A DNA stretch of 7,376 nt from assembly GCA_903822245.1 (NCBI GenBank), contig CAIJOE010000171.1, forward strand, positions 1-7,376, in the 5' to 3' direction. Shown here piece by piece: positions 6,969 to 7,376 of this stretch; within the stretch, counting starts at the first letter, position 1; each line of letters begins with the position of its first letter. The translations under genes were made by a program, and so were the position numbers. The notes beneath the pieces were generated by a model, which saw only the letters and a program-made list of their open reading frames with translations, was not told the DNA's origin and searched no databases. The DNA comes from an uncultured Actinomycetes bacterium. GTDB taxonomy: Bacteria; Actinomycetota; Actinomycetes; Nanopelagicales; Nanopelagicaceae.

Positions 6969-7376
6969 GTCCTCCCTAGATAAGACTGCTCGAGCTCTAG
7001 ATTTAGTTCCATATATTTTGGAACACCAAGGAATAAGTTTGGAAGAATTAGCTCGGGCTTTTGGAATTTCCAGTAAGCAAATCTACGAGGATTTGAATCT
7101 TCTCTTTTGTTGTGGGCTGCCTGGTTATTCGCCTCTTGAACTCATAGATATGAATTTTGAAGATGGTTTTGTCACCGTCTCAGACCCTCAGAAGTTTGAT
7201 CGGCCTCGTAAATTGTCCAAGAGTGAGACAACAGCACTCTTAATTGGACTAGATGTTCTGTCGTCAATATCGAGCCCAAAACTATTGCGCGATATTCAAA
7301 TTCTAAAGTCCAAATTGATGCTGGCTTTAAACACAATCAACAGCACCTTCATAGTTCCTGGAGAACGATCAATTTA
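6961..7376 (+). CDS. pafC: WYL-domain transcriptional regulator PafC (5' part)
   Basis: Partial gene, cut by the right edge; 138 codons are open without a stop. It starts at the ATG overlapping the end of pafB by 8 nt in another frame. PafC is the partner subunit of PafB in the DNA-damage activator. Visible parts are an N-terminal helix-turn-helix, about 10-50 (LDLVPYILEHQGISLEELARAFGISSKQIYEDLNLL), then the hallmark CGLPGYSPLELIDMNFEDGFVTV (51-73). A segment with DRPRKLSKSETTALLIGLDVL (80-100) leads towards the WYL domain, which lies beyond the window. The order pafB-pafC with overlap is the usual actinobacterial arrangement. The next genes in relatives are tatA and tatC, not visible here. 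Confidence 0.92.
   Translation, partial: MSESSLDKTARALDLVPYILEHQGISLEELARAFGISSKQIYEDLNLLFCCGLPGYSPLELIDMNFEDGFVTVSDPQKFDRPRKLSKSETTALLIGLDVLSSISSPKLLRDIQILKSKLMLALNTINSTFIVPGERSI

Noticed and set aside
1..7376. CRISPR arrays, insertion sequences, tRNA or rRNA genes, defence or toxin-antitoxin systems
   Set aside because: Looked for and not seen: there are no repeated direct units, transposase motifs or non-coding stretches over 85 bp. The window is nearly all conserved housekeeping and regulatory coding sequence.

Overview
The window looks like a chromosomal core region of an actinobacterium with low GC content, well under 50% by eye. Three things point to Actinobacteria: the end of a mycothiol ligase (mshC), the pafB-pafC pair of WYL-domain regulators, and the gene order mshC / metH / HAD / trmI / FKBP / pafB / pafC, which matches the mshC-to-pafBC stretch of Mycobacterium and relatives. 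An AT-leaning, tightly packed version of this order would suit a streamlined freshwater lineage such as Nanopelagicales (acI), but that placement is inference.

Layout. (1) 2-4538, plus strand: the 3' end of mshC, complete metH and a HAD-family phosphatase are chained by two ATGA stop/start overlaps, so they are probably one translationally coupled operon. (2) 4557-5423, plus strand: trmI, a tRNA m1A58 methyltransferase, 18 nt after the HAD gene, with a possible leaderless promoter of its own. (3) 5420-5947, minus strand: a single-domain FKBP-type prolyl isomerase lipoprotein, convergent with trmI; the two stop codons interlock in one TTAA. (4) 5948-6032: the only real intergenic gap (85 bp), between divergent FKBP and pafB, which must hold both promoters. 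(5) 6033 to the end, plus strand: pafB and the first 138 codons of pafC, overlapping by 8 bp.

Function. mshC and metH are both in sulfur amino acid and thiol metabolism: cysteine into mycothiol, and homocysteine to methionine using cobalamin and methyl-folate. trmI is a tRNA modification enzyme. FKBP is an exported folding factor. PafB and PafC together form a DNA-damage-responsive transcriptional activator in mycobacteria.

The most notable point is an absence. In many Actinobacteria the interval between trmI and pafB carries the Pup-proteasome genes (arc/mpa, dop, pup, prcB, prcA, pafA). Here trmI abuts FKBP with no spare base and none of those genes is present, while pafBC is kept. I see no mobile element, CRISPR array, RNA gene or clearly novel system; nearly every base is ordinary coding sequence.
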